A stretch of 64,000 nt of DNA from Capillidium heterosporum. Lineage: Eukaryota; Entomophthoromycota; Entomophthoromycetes; Entomophthorales; Capillidiaceae. The position numbers and the translations under genes are program-made. Shown one piece after another: positions 45,487-57,891 of this stretch. The stretch spans positions 558,001 to 622,000 of the forward strand of contig WBMQ01000004.1 in assembly GCA_016630905.1 (NCBI GenBank), given 5' to 3'. Numbering within the stretch: position 1 is the first letter of the stretch; every line of letters starts with the position of its first letter. The notes under the pieces were generated by a model, which worked only from the letters and a program-made list of their open reading frames with translations, was not told the DNA's origin and did not search any database.

Positions 45487-46574
45487 TTAACCGACACACT
45501 TTGAAAGGTCGTCTGGGGGATTAACCCTCTGTAAGAACGTCATCAGCCTCTTGATGGACTGGATCCACTTGCGTTGCGTCTCATCGTTCAGAACGTGGGC
45601 AATCTGGTTGGAGTGGATCTTTTCACGACCTGAACGTTCGTGGATACCCACCATAGTGACACCGATGGGCCAAGGAGCGTTACCAATACTAAGTCTTAAA
45701 TAGGCGTCGTTAGCTTTGACGTACTCCTTAACTTGCAGTTGCAAAACTATCTCAGTGATGAAGTTTAGAACTTCTTTATCCAAAGCTTTACGCTTGACCA
45801 ACTTGAAGAACGGTTTAAGGTAGTCGGAACTCTGGTGGAAGATAGCCAAATTCTTCTTGCCTTCGCTACTTAGCTTCACAGCTTCGGGTCGGTTAGCTAA
45901 ATCGAGCTCCCAAGCCTTCAAGGTACGCTTGAAGAAGACGTAGACCAAAAGATACACTTTGTCGGGGTCACTGCTGATCATATCGGAGGTTAATATGGTT
46001 GTATCTATGGAATCGTAGGCTGGCTTGGTTTTAACCTTGTTATCTTCAAGTGGAAAGTCGGATTTCTTGATAAGGTCAAGCTGCGCGTCAGGTATCTACC
46101 TCCTGCAACTTGAGTTTGAAATCGTTGCGTTGACCTGAACTACGCTCTTCGACCAGCTCTAGGGCGCGCAACCGTACTTGACGCTGACGATTACTTTCGT
46201 CGAATAACCGGATGGGCTGACCTTTCAACCTTAGTCGTCGTACTATCTCATCTTCTGATAAGTTGAGTAGTTTAGGTTCCTCGCCTTCGACTGTTACATT
46301 GTCCTTTTCAGTCATATTGGAATTGTCTTCAGCATCTTTACTGAGCTCTGTAAGGCTTTCTTTTTTTGACTAGTAAAATAGTTAGTTTTTGTTTTTTGTG
46401 TAAATTTACCTTGCGCTTCGCCTCAATAAGCTGCTGCTCTTTAAGATATTCTTCCTCTCTCAGCTTTTCGAGATCACCTTTGGAAATAAAACGTTTCTTG
46501 GTTGCTGTTGTCGCCTTTTCAATCTGTTGGCGCTTCCGGGCCATTTCTTCGGCAAGTATACTTGAGAAATCCAT
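45487..46574 (-). CDS. PRP18: Pre-mRNA-splicing factor PRP18
   Basis: U5-associated second-step splicing factor. Exons 46574-46410 and 46369-45487. A Lys/Glu-rich N-terminus is followed by the PRP4-like motif (SEDEIVRRLRLKGQPIRLFD). The C-terminal Prp18 helical domain contains SIGNAPWPIGVTMVGIHERS, the diagnostic conserved loop. Near 46095-46110 the frame shifts by +1 between RNDFKLKLQE and LDLIKKSDFP. Two readings are possible: a surplus base (348 aa), or a 19-nt intron GTAGATACCTGACGCGCAG giving LQEELDLIKK (342 aa, close to the usual family length). I cannot decide between them. Confidence 0.92.
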
Positions 46575-47139
46575 ATGTTTCTAATAAGCTATATCTATCG
46601 TGTTACTAACCTCCTTTGTTCAAAAGATTTTAAAGTAGCTTGAGAATTTCTGTAGAAAAGCTTTTGGAATCCTACAACTGGCCTTTTGCTTAGTCGTGCG
46701 ATCCTATGCGTTTAATTGGATAACCTCAGCTAGAGCTCAATACACACTCCAATAATTTTTGACCACCTAGCATCATTCCTCAAAATAATTGCATACCATT
46801 TGCTGATATTGGCTTGGTAGCAACTTATAGTTTCTAGCTTCAGAAGCCCTATAAATACCACTAAACCCAAAATCGACATTCTCTTTAAAAAGGGTTTGAG
46901 GAGTTACGGGAAGCAGGCATTGTCGACTTCCTGTAAGATACAACTGAACTCCTAACCACCCAAAGTCTTCTATCTTTTGGGCTTTTGGGTTGGTTCAGAA
47001 TCGTTATCTAGAGATTTTGCAAACGTAATTTTTGGAAAAGTTCTTTGGGCTCCTATTCCTTGGAATTATAGCTAAGAACTTTCTTTTTCAAAAAGCATAT
47101 TAAAAATAGGGTTGTAAACGTCTACCAATCTTATTACAT
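46575..47139. other. Divergent promoter region of PRP18 and OTU2-like gene
   Basis: 565 bp between two divergent start codons. No specific element identified. Confidence 0.5.
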
Positions 47140-48263
47140 ATGGAAAGCCTAGAAGAACAGCATCAGCAAGAGATTTTAGACCTACAGCAGTCTATAGAGA
47201 AGCTAACATTATCCTTTGGCAAGAAACCGGACAAAAACCAGAAGAAGGCATTGAATAACAAGGTGGAGAAACTGAAAAGAGACTTGGAAATTAAACATGA
47301 AGAAGAGCGATACCAGCTCAGTTTAAAGTTGATGGAGTCGGAAGCGGTTGAAGAAAAGGAAGAGAAACCTGAAGTAAAGGACGAGGTACTTTTTTGTAAA
47401 ATATGCATTGTTAATCTTTGGATGTAGACTCCAATTCAAGAACTACCCATCAAAACAACTCCAGCAACCAACAAGAAAAATCGACAAAAGGCTAGAAAGG
47501 TAATTTCTTTATATAACTATATCTTGACATTTAAAATAAAGGAACGCAAAGCAGCTGAACTAGAGAAACTGATGGTAGAAGCCGAAAAGGAAGCACAAAA
47601 TTTACCCAAGTTACGCGAAATAGAGTTAGACGCTATAAGCAATATAATAAATAAAAAAGGTTTAAAGGTGTATAGTATCCAACCTGACGGCCACTGCCTG
47701 TACAATGCATTTAGAGACCAACTATCACACCTACATAACGTCAAAGTAAGGTTTTTGTCCATGCTATTTTTAATGATGTAGACTAGTCTAGACGAAGTAC
47801 GAAGTAGAGCCTCCCAGTATATTAGAGATAACAAAGATGACTTTTTGCCGTTTTTGAGTGATGAGGATGGTATCATGTCTGAAGGTATTTTGCTTTTTTA
47901 CACTAATTCGTAATGTAAATACTAACTTTTCCAAACGCTATAGACCAGTTCGAAGTGTACTGTGCCAACATCAAATCTACAGCAACTTGGGGAGGTCAAC
48001 CTGAGGTATTCTTTTTCCTTTTTGCAATATTTTTACTTTTTGGTAATAGATTGTTGCTCTATCGAAAGCTTTCAACGTACCCATTTCGATTATCAAAGCC
48101 CAAGGGGATACCGTAGAGATTGGTGATGAGTTCAAGGATGTCCCTAGCTTAAAGCTATCGTAATATTTGAACAAGATTTTTAGTTTTAACTTCTTTTTAC
48201 TGTAGGTACCATCAGCATGAGTACGGGTTAGGTGCCCATTACAACTCGTTGAGGTCTTTGTAA
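47140..48263 (+). CDS. OTU2: OTU deubiquitinase, OTU2/OTUD6 type
   Basis: Cysteine protease that removes ubiquitin; the yeast and human relatives act on ribosomes. Seven exons (47140-47385, 47428-47499, 47542-47745, 47782-47884, 47944-48005, 48050-48159, 48206-48263) give 284 aa. The N-terminal 130 aa is a charged coiled coil rich in Lys and Glu. The OTU domain starts at YSIQPDGHCLYNAFRDQL, with catalytic Asp and Cys, and ends with HEYGLGAHYNSL, with catalytic His and Asn. Confidence 0.93.
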
Positions 48264-49270
48264 AGGGTTGGTTTGGAGCTTATAAAGTAAAATTTTAAAA
48301 ACTCTGATGTCTTTTTGTATATTTGATAGTTTATACATTCGTTTGGATTTCTATTTGTTTTAAGGTTTGCTAAGGATGGTATAAAGGAATAGGTCCAATT
48401 GCTAGTATGCTACATTGATAGGATCTAATAAAAATAGTTCAATGCGGAATTTTATATGGTGAATTGTTTTGCTGAACATCATCAAAAAATTCAAACTATA
48501 TATACCAAAACTTTACAGACGAAATACATTTAGTATAAAAGTATTTGTTTCAAGGTATAACTTTATCAAATTCTGACTGTTAGATTTGCTCAGCCTTCTA
48601 TTTTTAATTTAAAAAGAAATGATATAGGTTGATATTTACAACTATAGTATTGAGTTCGAATACTATCAGCTTTATGACTACTAAATTTAGTCCATATTGT
48701 TAGCTACATCCTATAGCAACTATTCTTTAATACAAGTGTAGTATAACTTAGTTTCAATGTAACTTTCAAAGCTTCTCGTCAAATTATGGAAAGGTAGCCC
48801 TTGATGTATTTATCTAGATGTTTATAATAGAATGTGCTATATTTGAACTTATAAACAATGAAATGAACTTGATAACTTAAAATGAATTTAAACCTATTGC
48901 ATACATAAAGGGTACATAGCACTAAAGAAAAGTACCAAATTCAACACCCTTTATAGCCCATTAGGAAAACTAAAAACTTGGAGCTAAAACATCTTTTTTA
49001 TGTGAGGGGTAGGGGGAAATGTCGGTAAGCGTAGCCTAGAAGTTCACATTCAAATAGAGTAACCATGTGGGTCGAGCTAAATTTACCAAAATTAAGGGTG
49101 GAAAGGAGGCGTGGCCAATTTTTTGAGTAGGTGAGATGGAGCAAGGGTAAGGAACGTGTCATGTAAGAGAGGACCTGGAGTAACCAAGTAACAAGAAAGG
49201 GAAGTACAGGTAATAAGGGAAATTGAAAAGGTAAGCCAACGGTATCCTATAAAGTGCACGGGTGGTAGAT
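48264..49270. other. Intergenic DNA between convergent genes, strand-skewed near TUP1
   Basis: The first 650 bp is AT-rich. From about 48960 to 49270, next to the TUP1 stop codon, the plus strand becomes strongly purine-rich (runs such as GAGGGGTAGGGGGAAA), so the presumed TUP1 3' UTR is pyrimidine-rich. Confidence 0.5.
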
Positions 49271-51723
49271 TTATTTGCTGGTGGGTAAGTTTTCGTAGCT
49301 CCAGAGGCGAGCCCTACAGTCGCCCGAACCGGTGGCGAAAAGTCGTCCAGCGGGGCTGAGAGCGACGGAAATAACTACATATAATTAGCTAAATAAAGAT
49401 GTGTGAATTTACCAGAGTTCTTGTGCCCTTGGAGCATAAACTGGGTCTGAGACGTTCTAGGGTCCCAGAATTGGACACCTCTATCCTTGGAACCGGAGAC
49501 TACCCAGTTCCCACAGGGGGAGCAAGCTACTGAGAGGACAAAATCCTAAAAGATATAAGTAAAAATTGTGGATGGTGATCGATTTACTTTATGGCCGACA
49601 AAGTTGGCACGGCAGATGGAGGTGGCGTTCTTAGAGTTACTGGAGCCACGGTTAAAGTGTCCAAGCTCCCAGACCTTGAGAGTCTTATCCAGAGAACCGG
49701 AACATAAGGTTTTTCCTAAAAAGTATAAATATACCACTCAATACTAGAAGCACGTACCATCCGCGGAGAAGGAGACGGAGTAGACACTGTCCTTATGACC
49801 CTCCAACTTGTCGAGGAGCTGACCAGTAGTGGCATCCCAGATTCGGATCAACTTGTCCAAGGAACCGGCGGCAACCAGTCTACTGTCGGGACTTAAAGCG
49901 ACCGAGGTAACTCCGGCGTCCTTAGCGCTGTGGTCATCGATGTCTAAGGTGAAGAGACATTTGCGGGTCTCCATATCCCATAACCGAGCGGTACGGTCAC
50001 CGGACCCAGACACGATGAATCTTCCGTCACGGGAGAAGTCCAAGGAGTAGATATCCTGCTCGTGACCTTGGAAGAGATGGACAATGAACTTCTTTTTGAT
50101 GTCCCAGATCTGAAAAAAGTTAGAAGAAATAAAGATGCTAAAGCTACTCGAATAAGTTTGTCTTCAGCACCAGTGGCTAAGTACTTTCCGTCGGGGCTAA
50201 AGCAAACCGATCTGATATAGAGATCGTCATTCTTGTTGACGGAATCATCGACGAGGACGCTAAACACGAGTAAGTAAGATGGATTTTAAAATAAAACTAC
50301 CATATCTTTTGAGATGTGGTAACATCGTAAATCTGGGCAGTCCTGTTGCAGCCGGTAGCTAGGTACTTTCCGTCGTTGCTGAAGCGGACACAACATACGA
50401 CACTTTGCAAGTTAGTTTAGATCGAATAAATAAAAACCTGTTGTGGTCCAAGGTGCTGACCAGCTCGACGTTCAACACGCGGGGGACCTTAGGGTTGAAA
50501 CTAGTACATTTCGTTAGATAATGTAACAAACCATTTCTTACATAGCAAACCAATCCCCTCCTTCCCGCTTGAGCTGAGGTGGGATAGACTCAGGGTCTAG
50601 ATCGGAAATACCATTGGCTAATGGATTGGTTGGAACGATGCTTTGAGGTGGTCCGGGTGATTGCTTTATCTGAGGACGGCTCGAGTTTCCGCTGTTCGAG
50701 GGTTGTGGGGGGCCCTCGCCATTTTTACGCTTTGGTAATTCACCAGGTCTCATGCCAGATCCCAATCCTAAATGTTGACCTGGATGCTCGGGGCCGGGAG
50801 TGTTGTGTTGGGTTTGCATAGGAGGCATCTAAATACGATTTTAGTAGCATGTCTAACAAAAGTTGGTACCTTGGCTAATTTGTTACCGCCTATATGAGAA
50901 AATAACGTTAGTATTTATTTAGTATAAAAAGCACCTTGCATGTTTTGATTTTGTAGCGGATGCATCCCGGGGGGGAGATGAGATCCAGGGGGATGGCTAG
51001 AGTTGTTGTTATATCCTGGAGGGAGTGACCCGGATCCAGTTTGGATAGCAGGGAGCGGACCGACCTGTGAGTCCGAACGCAACCTTTTGGGCGGCAGATG
51101 CATGTCCTGTCCACCAGGGGGTATTTGGGATGAAATAGGATTTAGCGTCTGGCTCCCAGGCGGACCTCCATTCATATAAGGATGGGGATTGTTAGGGTTA
51201 CTCGTAGGGGGGAAGGAGGAGTGAGGCTGAGGTTGTTGACCTTGCGCAGGGTCAATAAGTTGAGGTGGTCCGCCGACGATATTTGTAAAAAGGCTCGAAG
51301 GACCGTGGCCGATATTCGGAGGTGGATGCTGTGCATTGAGTGAGGAGGGTCCTCCCGAGGGCTGACCGGTTCTCTGCTCGAGTTCACGACGGAGTCGCAT
51401 AATTTCTTCTTCATAGCTACCCGAAGTTAGTAACAGATACTTGTGTAAATGAACCTTTGCTTGAGTTTTTGGTGGTTCCTTTCTAGTTCGAAAACATTTT
51501 GTTGAAATGCAGACATCTCATTGATTTGTGCCGAGACTAGGAAGAGTTAGTAGGATATAAAAAACGCTGTACTTTTATGCTCAAATTCATCACGCTGAAG
51601 CTTAAAGTGGGCCAGATCCTGGGTTAAAGTTTCGTATTCTGCCTTTACAGCTTCAATAAGATCACCTAATCTGCTCGGTGCACCGGTCGGTGCCATCGAG
51701 CGGTGGTTGAAATGGCTTGACAT
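49271..51723 (-). CDS. TUP1: General transcriptional co-repressor TUP1
   Basis: Nuclear WD40 co-repressor that works with Cyc8/Ssn6. Twelve exons: 51723-51573, 51536-51455, 51416-50935, 50889-50870 (20 nt), 50828-50542, 50510 region starting at 50500-50438, 50402-50301, 50259-50148, 50109-49758, 49715-49588, 49545-49413 and 49374-49271. Together they give 671 aa. The N-terminus has the tetramerisation coiled coil ([16 protein letters not shown]..). A 230-aa Pro/Gly/Ser/Gln-rich linker follows, and then seven WD40 repeats, e.g. [20 protein letters not shown] and [17 protein letters not shown]. The segment before the propeller ([20 protein letters not shown]) matches Tup1. Confidence 0.95.
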
Positions 51724-52979
51724 TTTGGACCAAATTAGTTTTCTCCTAATTTAAAAAGTTTTCAAACGATTTTCAGCTTGCGATGATTTTACTAAGTAGT
51801 TTATAAAGTTATAACTTGTACACTTCAAACCTAACGTCATTCTTTTTATACCTCGGATTTACTACCCTCTTAAATTACATAATTTTACATACATTGTGGC
51901 TGCAGTCGGCTTTTATTGGCTAGAAAGCTTAGAAGTTCCTGTTTCTTACTGCATAATTGGTGCGGTAAAAAAGAAGAATATTGATTTATTACTCCTATAA
52001 GTTCACCAGAGAGTAAGTTAGGCTACCCTATAGCCAGTTTAATCTTTCTATTTTCATACCGGTTTTATACCAAAACTTTCAAGGGCTTCGAAACCTGTAA
52101 ACCGTATGCGGGGATGTGCTACTGAATAATTGATTCAGTGGGCATAAACTATCCATGATTTTTATCTGAATCCTATTTTATACACAACCACTTGTACATA
52201 GATTAGGCTCTAAACGGGTTTGATCTTAGCATACTATGATATCTTTTCACGAATGGTTGATTAGTTGGCCGATCTATTTTTAGCCAATTTGAAGCTGGCA
52301 AATTAGTTTATGCAACAGTTTAGGTTGTATAGAAGATTAACACGTAATTAAAACTCAGTCCAATCTACCCCACTTTCATTTGGTGGTAGATCGAGGATCG
52401 TAAAGGGTCTAGAAAGATCCAAACGATCTCTTTAAGGGGGTAGGGCAGAAACCTTTAATAAAGTAACTGAGCTATCATAGGTGTGGATTTTGATTTGATA
52501 AGGTTTAATCGGAAAGTTACTAATCGGTTCAAAATTAGTAGCGTAGCGTTCGCATGCTTTCTATAAGTATGGCTTGATATAATTTTATGGTCTCTATTAC
52601 TAATTTTAAACAGAGCTGCTGATTATTAGGCGATATGATTTGAAGAACAGAGCACCAAATTCCGCCATTTTTATTCAGATTTACTTTACATTTCCACCCA
52701 ATAGATTCGTAAGAAGTGTAAAGTACAACGAAAGGGGTGTAGCAATTGTCAGCAATCACACCCTTATAATTTCGAGACATTATAACAACTGGCTCTTCTA
52801 GATGACCATTATGAGAATGTCTTTGATGGTTGAATATTAAAACCTGACATTTATACGATACTGCATTTCAAAACCCCAGCACTTTTCCTAGTATTAATGT
52901 AGCTAATAGAGCTCTCAAACTTTGCTTTACTAACAACCTAACACTGATAATTAATTATAGGGTTAAGCTTTGGACCTTT
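51724..52979. other. AT-rich intergenic DNA
   Basis: Upstream region of TUP1 and beyond; no supported gene. Confidence 0.55.
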
Positions 52980-54720
52980 TCAAAAGCTGCCACATTTGTA
53001 AATTTCACTGGTCTCTGCTAATGTAGTCAAATTCTTTGCCACTAACATTAGATCTTTATTCCACACTTGCCCGGTACTTTTTCACCAGCCTTCTTTTTGC
53101 TATCCAAATGTCTAGTTTAGGATTACTAGAATTAACTATATCCCCACAATAATCAGGATCCTCTTGGCTGGACTTCAAGCCATCTCGAACCTTATTAAAT
53201 ACAAACAATTGAACTGCCTAATTATCCGTTATATTTCAATAAAGTTATTGCACCACAATTTTCCTAGTATCTTTAATTAGCAAACCTCGATCTCACTAAT
53301 ATATATAAGGTCAACGATATATTGACAAAACTTGTACGCCTTCAGACGCATCTTTACTTTAACGTTTCAGATAGCATAACTAATGATGAGCTTGTTAATG
53401 CTCATTCATATACTAATATTGTAGGAAAAAACCTTTCACCAGCTTCATCATAGCGAATAAGCATACTCTATGTATCCAAAGCATCCTCAAAGCTAAACCA
53501 CTTGTCCTTGCTTGCATTAGGCATCCAAACTCAAATTACCAGACTAACATTGAAAACATCGTCCTTTGTATCTTTCATGAAATGAATATTATGATCAACA
53601 CTTTCTATGCCCCATATATCCAAATTCAGGATGTAATAATCCACCAACACTCCCAATCCTGAAATTTATTATCTAATTTACTTTGATGCATCCCTTGCCA
53701 ACTCTACCACCATTTTGAACACGTTTCAGCTCCGAGAAAGCGAGTAAAGGTGAAGTTTTTGCTTTGACATGCTCTCTTGGAATGCAAAATTGACCGATCT
53801 AGAGCTTATCAACATCATATTTTTCATGGCCCATATAATCTTGATAAAAATCCACGCCATCAAGGCTATATGTTGGTAGCCTAGGTACCGTTAGCCTTGA
53901 AGTCAAATTTATTAAATTGGATACTATGAATAACCTTTCTTAACTTCATTTTATCTCTGATACTTTTGACCCTTTATAGCTCCCAAGTATAGCAATTACC
54001 TAGGTAAAAGGCTATTCAATGTACAAATAGAACAAGCTGATAGGCACACTTTTCAATATATCTAAATAAGCTTTCCCATACTTGATCCTTGAAGCTCTTG
54101 ATATTGTGTCTTCACCTACTTTAAAAACTGTTCATCTTTTAAGAATCTTATACATCTCTTGAATGATACTATTGTGGCTATTGTTTCTGAGGATATGATC
54201 TTAAAAATTACTTTTATACCTTTTAAAACTCTTGACTTAACAAGTATTGTTCAAATCGACATCAAGTTGCAATACGGAATTGTAGAATACCTCTTGTGTG
54301 ACTTTCACTTAGCCAGGATATTACTATGATGGCTTCATTCTTTTATTTTCTAGTTAGACCTGGATTCCGATAGAGAAATCAGTCTCTTTTACTATCGAAG
54401 CTAATAATTCCCAATAGGAACTAATTACACCCATTATATATAGTATATATAGTGCGGCCTATAATTTATCTACAAGTCCTCTTTTTTCTAGATTCGAAAT
54501 GATTCTATCGAACACAAGAACTCCTCACTGCTATGTGGCAATAAGTCTCCCCATCCTACATTCATGATATTTCTATCGTTTCCAAACAGTTAATGTACTA
54601 CCCTATAAACTTATCAAAAACTCTTCAAAGAGACAGAGCTATTGATGATATCAAGCTAGTTTTGGTTTTTTAAAAGATGTAAGGGCATTCGATATATTAA
54701 CGGACTAGCTTAGGTCCTTC
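52980..54720 (-). pseudogene. Decayed coding region of unknown family
   Basis: Read on the minus strand, this stretch shows a chain of protein-like segments in shifting frames, e.g. GNDRNIMNVGWGDLLPHS near 54550, LDGVDFYQDYMGHEKYDVDK near 53850, WMPNASKDKWFSFEDALD near 53480 and SSQEDPDYCGDIVNSSNPKL near 53150. They are broken several times, and the base composition is more AT-rich than the live genes. The order suggests one ancient gene of several hundred codons. I cannot name the family, and a gene with many short introns is not excluded. Confidence 0.35.
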
Positions 54721-55648
54721 TCCCTTTTCCAGAGGCTAGTGTCAAATTTATTCTTCACACTTGGCCATATTTATTTACATCAAACTCTTGTTCATCTAAT
54801 CACTTGAGAAGTCGGCTTTATAGAGTCTAACCAAGCTTTCCTAATGAATAATTTTATAATATTGGAATATAGATCTTCTATAGAACTGTGCTTAAAATAA
54901 CATATATTTAAAAATCAATTTAAACTATACATTAATTCGATGGCTTTATTAAAACAAAAGGCGTCAGCTTCCATATCCTCATATCTAAGTATGAATATAT
55001 AATATACCTTGGAATCCCGACATCCATGGCCTGCAAAACCCTAGCTCTAGTTATCTCGGATCTTCTATTTCTTATACTTCTACATCGATGTCCCAAGCGC
55101 TCATATATAGCAATACTTTCAAACTTCATATTTAAATTTCAATATACTGGCTTGAAGCGGATTAAAAAATGTTTCCATTAAGTAGAAACCCACTATATAG
55201 TGCTATCTCAGGTCTCTAGAAATGTGAGTATTATTATAGCGAACTTTCAATGTTCAGTTCATAATAATAGTATCAAAACTTTATATATAAAACATTACCT
55301 ACCTTGTAATGGAAGCATACAAATGCTTTCTAATGTATTGTGCAATTTAAATTAGCTAGTGCTTAAGCTTTGAATTTCTTGCATTCAATTTTTGGACCAC
55401 ATCTACAGGGTAGGTAGGTATACAATTTCACATACATAAACCTTCAAGATATAGTAGTTCCATCGATAATACATACATCTATATAAGGCTACTCAAACAA
55501 TTTCTATTGATACTGCTTACATGTATCCAAATTTCTCAAAGATGAACCTACATACTCCTAAATGATTAATAATGTAAGCTCTCTAAGCTTATACAGATAT
55601 ACAACCACCTAAAATCCATAAATGTCAAATTTCAAAGAATACAAAAAG

Positions 55649-55699
55649 TGGCGTCCATCCCTTTAGAAATGGCGCCATTTCTCCAAAAAATGGCGCCAT
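55649..55699. promoter_or_regulatory. Three TGGCG-core palindromic sites at 21-bp spacing
   Basis: TGGCG starts at 55649, 55670 and 55691. The second lies in the perfect 14-bp palindrome AAATGGCGCCATTT (55667-55680), the third in ATGGCGCCAT (55690-55699), and the first in the imperfect GTGGCGTCCAT. The exact 21-bp period is two helical turns, so bound dimers would sit on one face of the DNA. Located about 90-140 bp before the TATA box of MsrA. Confidence 0.6.
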
Positions 55700-55788
55700 A
55701 CTTTGCTGAAATCCCAACTTTGATGACTCAAACCCAGTTTTGTCCAAACAGGTAAAGGTCAGAAGACTGTGGGCTCAAATCCTAAAGG

Positions 55789-55796
55789 TATAAAAG
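55789..55796 (+). promoter_or_regulatory. TATA box of MsrA
   Basis: TATAAAAG, 75 bp before the ATG at 55864. Confidence 0.55.
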
Positions 55797-55863
55797 CCAG
55801 CACCTACCCCTAACTATCATTTCTATCAAAACTCAAATCATCGAAGCCAAAACCCAACCTAGA

Positions 55864-56415
55864 ATGTCAGTACTCATAGAATCTACCACCGCCAATCTAT
55901 CTACAATCGTTGACCCAACTGACCAACCCACTTACTCCAGAGCAACGTTAGCAGGTGGATGTTTCTGGGGCATGGAACACTATTTCAAAAAACAGTTTGG
56001 CACCAACTTGAAATCCATCAAGGTAGGGTATACGGGCGGCCAAGTTATTGACCCCAAGTATCCTGAAGTCAAAGCAGGTGAAACGGGGCACGCCGAAGCT
56101 ATAGAGATCGAATTCGACCCTACTTTAGTAAGTTACTACGACTTGGTCTACCACTTCTTTAGGATCCATGACCCAACTACTATAAATAAACAACAGGAAG
56201 ATGTTGGTACTCAGTACAGGTCCACCATATTTTACCACAGCGATGAGCAATTAGAAGTTGCCAAAAAAGTTTGGAAGGATGTCGAAGACAAATATGAGAG
56301 CCCTATTGTTACCGAGTTGGTGCCAGCTGTTACATTTTTCGATGCCGAAGATTACCATCAAGAGTATTTGGATAAGAACCCCGATGGTTGGTGTGTCCAC
56401 TATTTGAGGTGGTAA
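55864..56415 (+). CDS. MXR1: Peptide methionine-S-sulfoxide reductase A
   Basis: Repairs oxidised methionine. Intronless, 183 aa, usual length. The catalytic motif GGCFWGMEHYF, GYTGG, and GHAEAIEIEFDP, IHDPTT and GTQYRSTIF segments are all present. The C-terminal WCVHYLRW holds one Cys that may act as resolving cysteine. The start at 55864 leaves a 28-aa leader without an obvious targeting signal. Confidence 0.97.
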   Translation: MSVLIESTTANLSTIVDPTDQPTYSRATLAGGCFWGMEHYFKKQFGTNLKSIKVGYTGGQVIDPKYPEVKAGETGHAEAIEIEFDPTLVSYYDLVYHFFRIHDPTTINKQQEDVGTQYRSTIFYHSDEQLEVAKKVWKDVEDKYESPIVTELVPAVTFFDAEDYHQEYLDKNPDGWCVHYLRW

Positions 56416-57891
56416 GGTACGTAAGCAAGTTAACTTTTCTATACTCGTTCCTACTCCTTTGATATGACATCTTAAACCCCTTTAACCTTTGACTGTAACT
56501 TAGATCTACATTCCCCTTTTAATAAATTTTTTTGAATAATATCGTATCGGTATACTTATTAATTCTATACCTACAATGTTTTCAAAGTCCTTTTTGAAAA
56601 TTTCAAGCGTTCGGTACCTATTCCAATATAAGGCTACCAGTCCCAATTTCAAAGTGGATGCAAGTTCAAAGTCCAATTTATTGCTAGGGTGGATTTCTTT
56701 ATTATGAAACAGGGGGCATCAAATTTCTTATAAACTTGAATAAGTTGTCCAGGATAACTGCCACATCACCAATACTTCAAATAACCATCTTATACTTATA
56801 GTTTGATATGCTGCTGTTAAAAGTTAGTTAATTCCGTCTAAACTTTAGAATCCGGTATATCTATATACGGATGCCCCTTTACTATTCATCTTCCACATCT
56901 TGATTTCTATAGCTATATCTATCATCTCTTCAATTAGTTAATTTCAAATTCTTTACTACCCTTCAAAAGCTCGAAGTTTGTTCTTTAAGAAAAATAGCAT
57001 CATTTTTAGACACCAATATAATATATATAATATTATTCCCAACTTAAAACAAGCTATCAAGATCAGTTCAAGGTAATCAAGTTTAAGCTTTTTAAATGAT
57101 ACTAAAGTCAAGAAGTAGGACTATATAATTAGTAGATATCGATGGACTTGATATGGACAATAACTTGTGAGCAAGTTTAAACATGGTGATATATATTTAC
57201 TTGGCTAAAATGAAACACTACGGATTTTGATACTTGTCCAAGTTTGGGAATGCTATCGTGTCTGTTATGCTGCTGTTTGTAAACAACAATGATTTCCTCA
57301 AAATAAGAGCAAGCTCCGATTTGAGTAGTTGATTATTGATGACTGGATGATCCAATACCAATGAACTGTAAAGTTGGTTAAACTAGACTAAAGTACACGA
57401 CGATTTATTATGGCTTCTGTTTACCTTCAATTAGTTCTTTTAAACCTATATATATCCTAGTTCATCGATGTTTAAACCGCTAGTATTTCAAAGAATAGGA
57501 TCAGAAAGGATATATTCGATACCAACGACAATTTTACAAATATCTTTTAGATCATTGGTATTGTCGATGAACTTATGAAGCTTTATTAAAGCTAGTATGT
57601 ATAAATATATATAGCTGTAGATATCAAATAACCCTATATAGGGCGAAAATGGTTTTCCAACCATATTTGGGTATCACTACAGAATGGATGTGAATATTTA
57701 ATTTTAACACTCTACTTAAATACAATATGCCAATTAAAGGCATTCATCATAATATATATTTTAAGTTTAATATTATAATCTAATCTACCTTTATCCTTAA
57801 TACTCGTCAAGTAAACATATATATTACATTAAGATATGAAACTTCAATTCACAAAAGTTAAACCTCCTTACAAATATATATATGTATTTAA
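56416..57891. other. AT-rich intergenic DNA
   Basis: About 1.5 kb between MsrA and the OPY2-like gene; nothing recognised. Confidence 0.6.

Larger units (their letters stand above)
54721..55863. other. Intergenic DNA with MsrA promoter
   Basis: AT-rich to about 55630, then a less AT-rich promoter-like segment before MsrA. It contains three spaced palindromic sites (55649-55699) and a TATA box, both listed separately. Confidence 0.6.
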
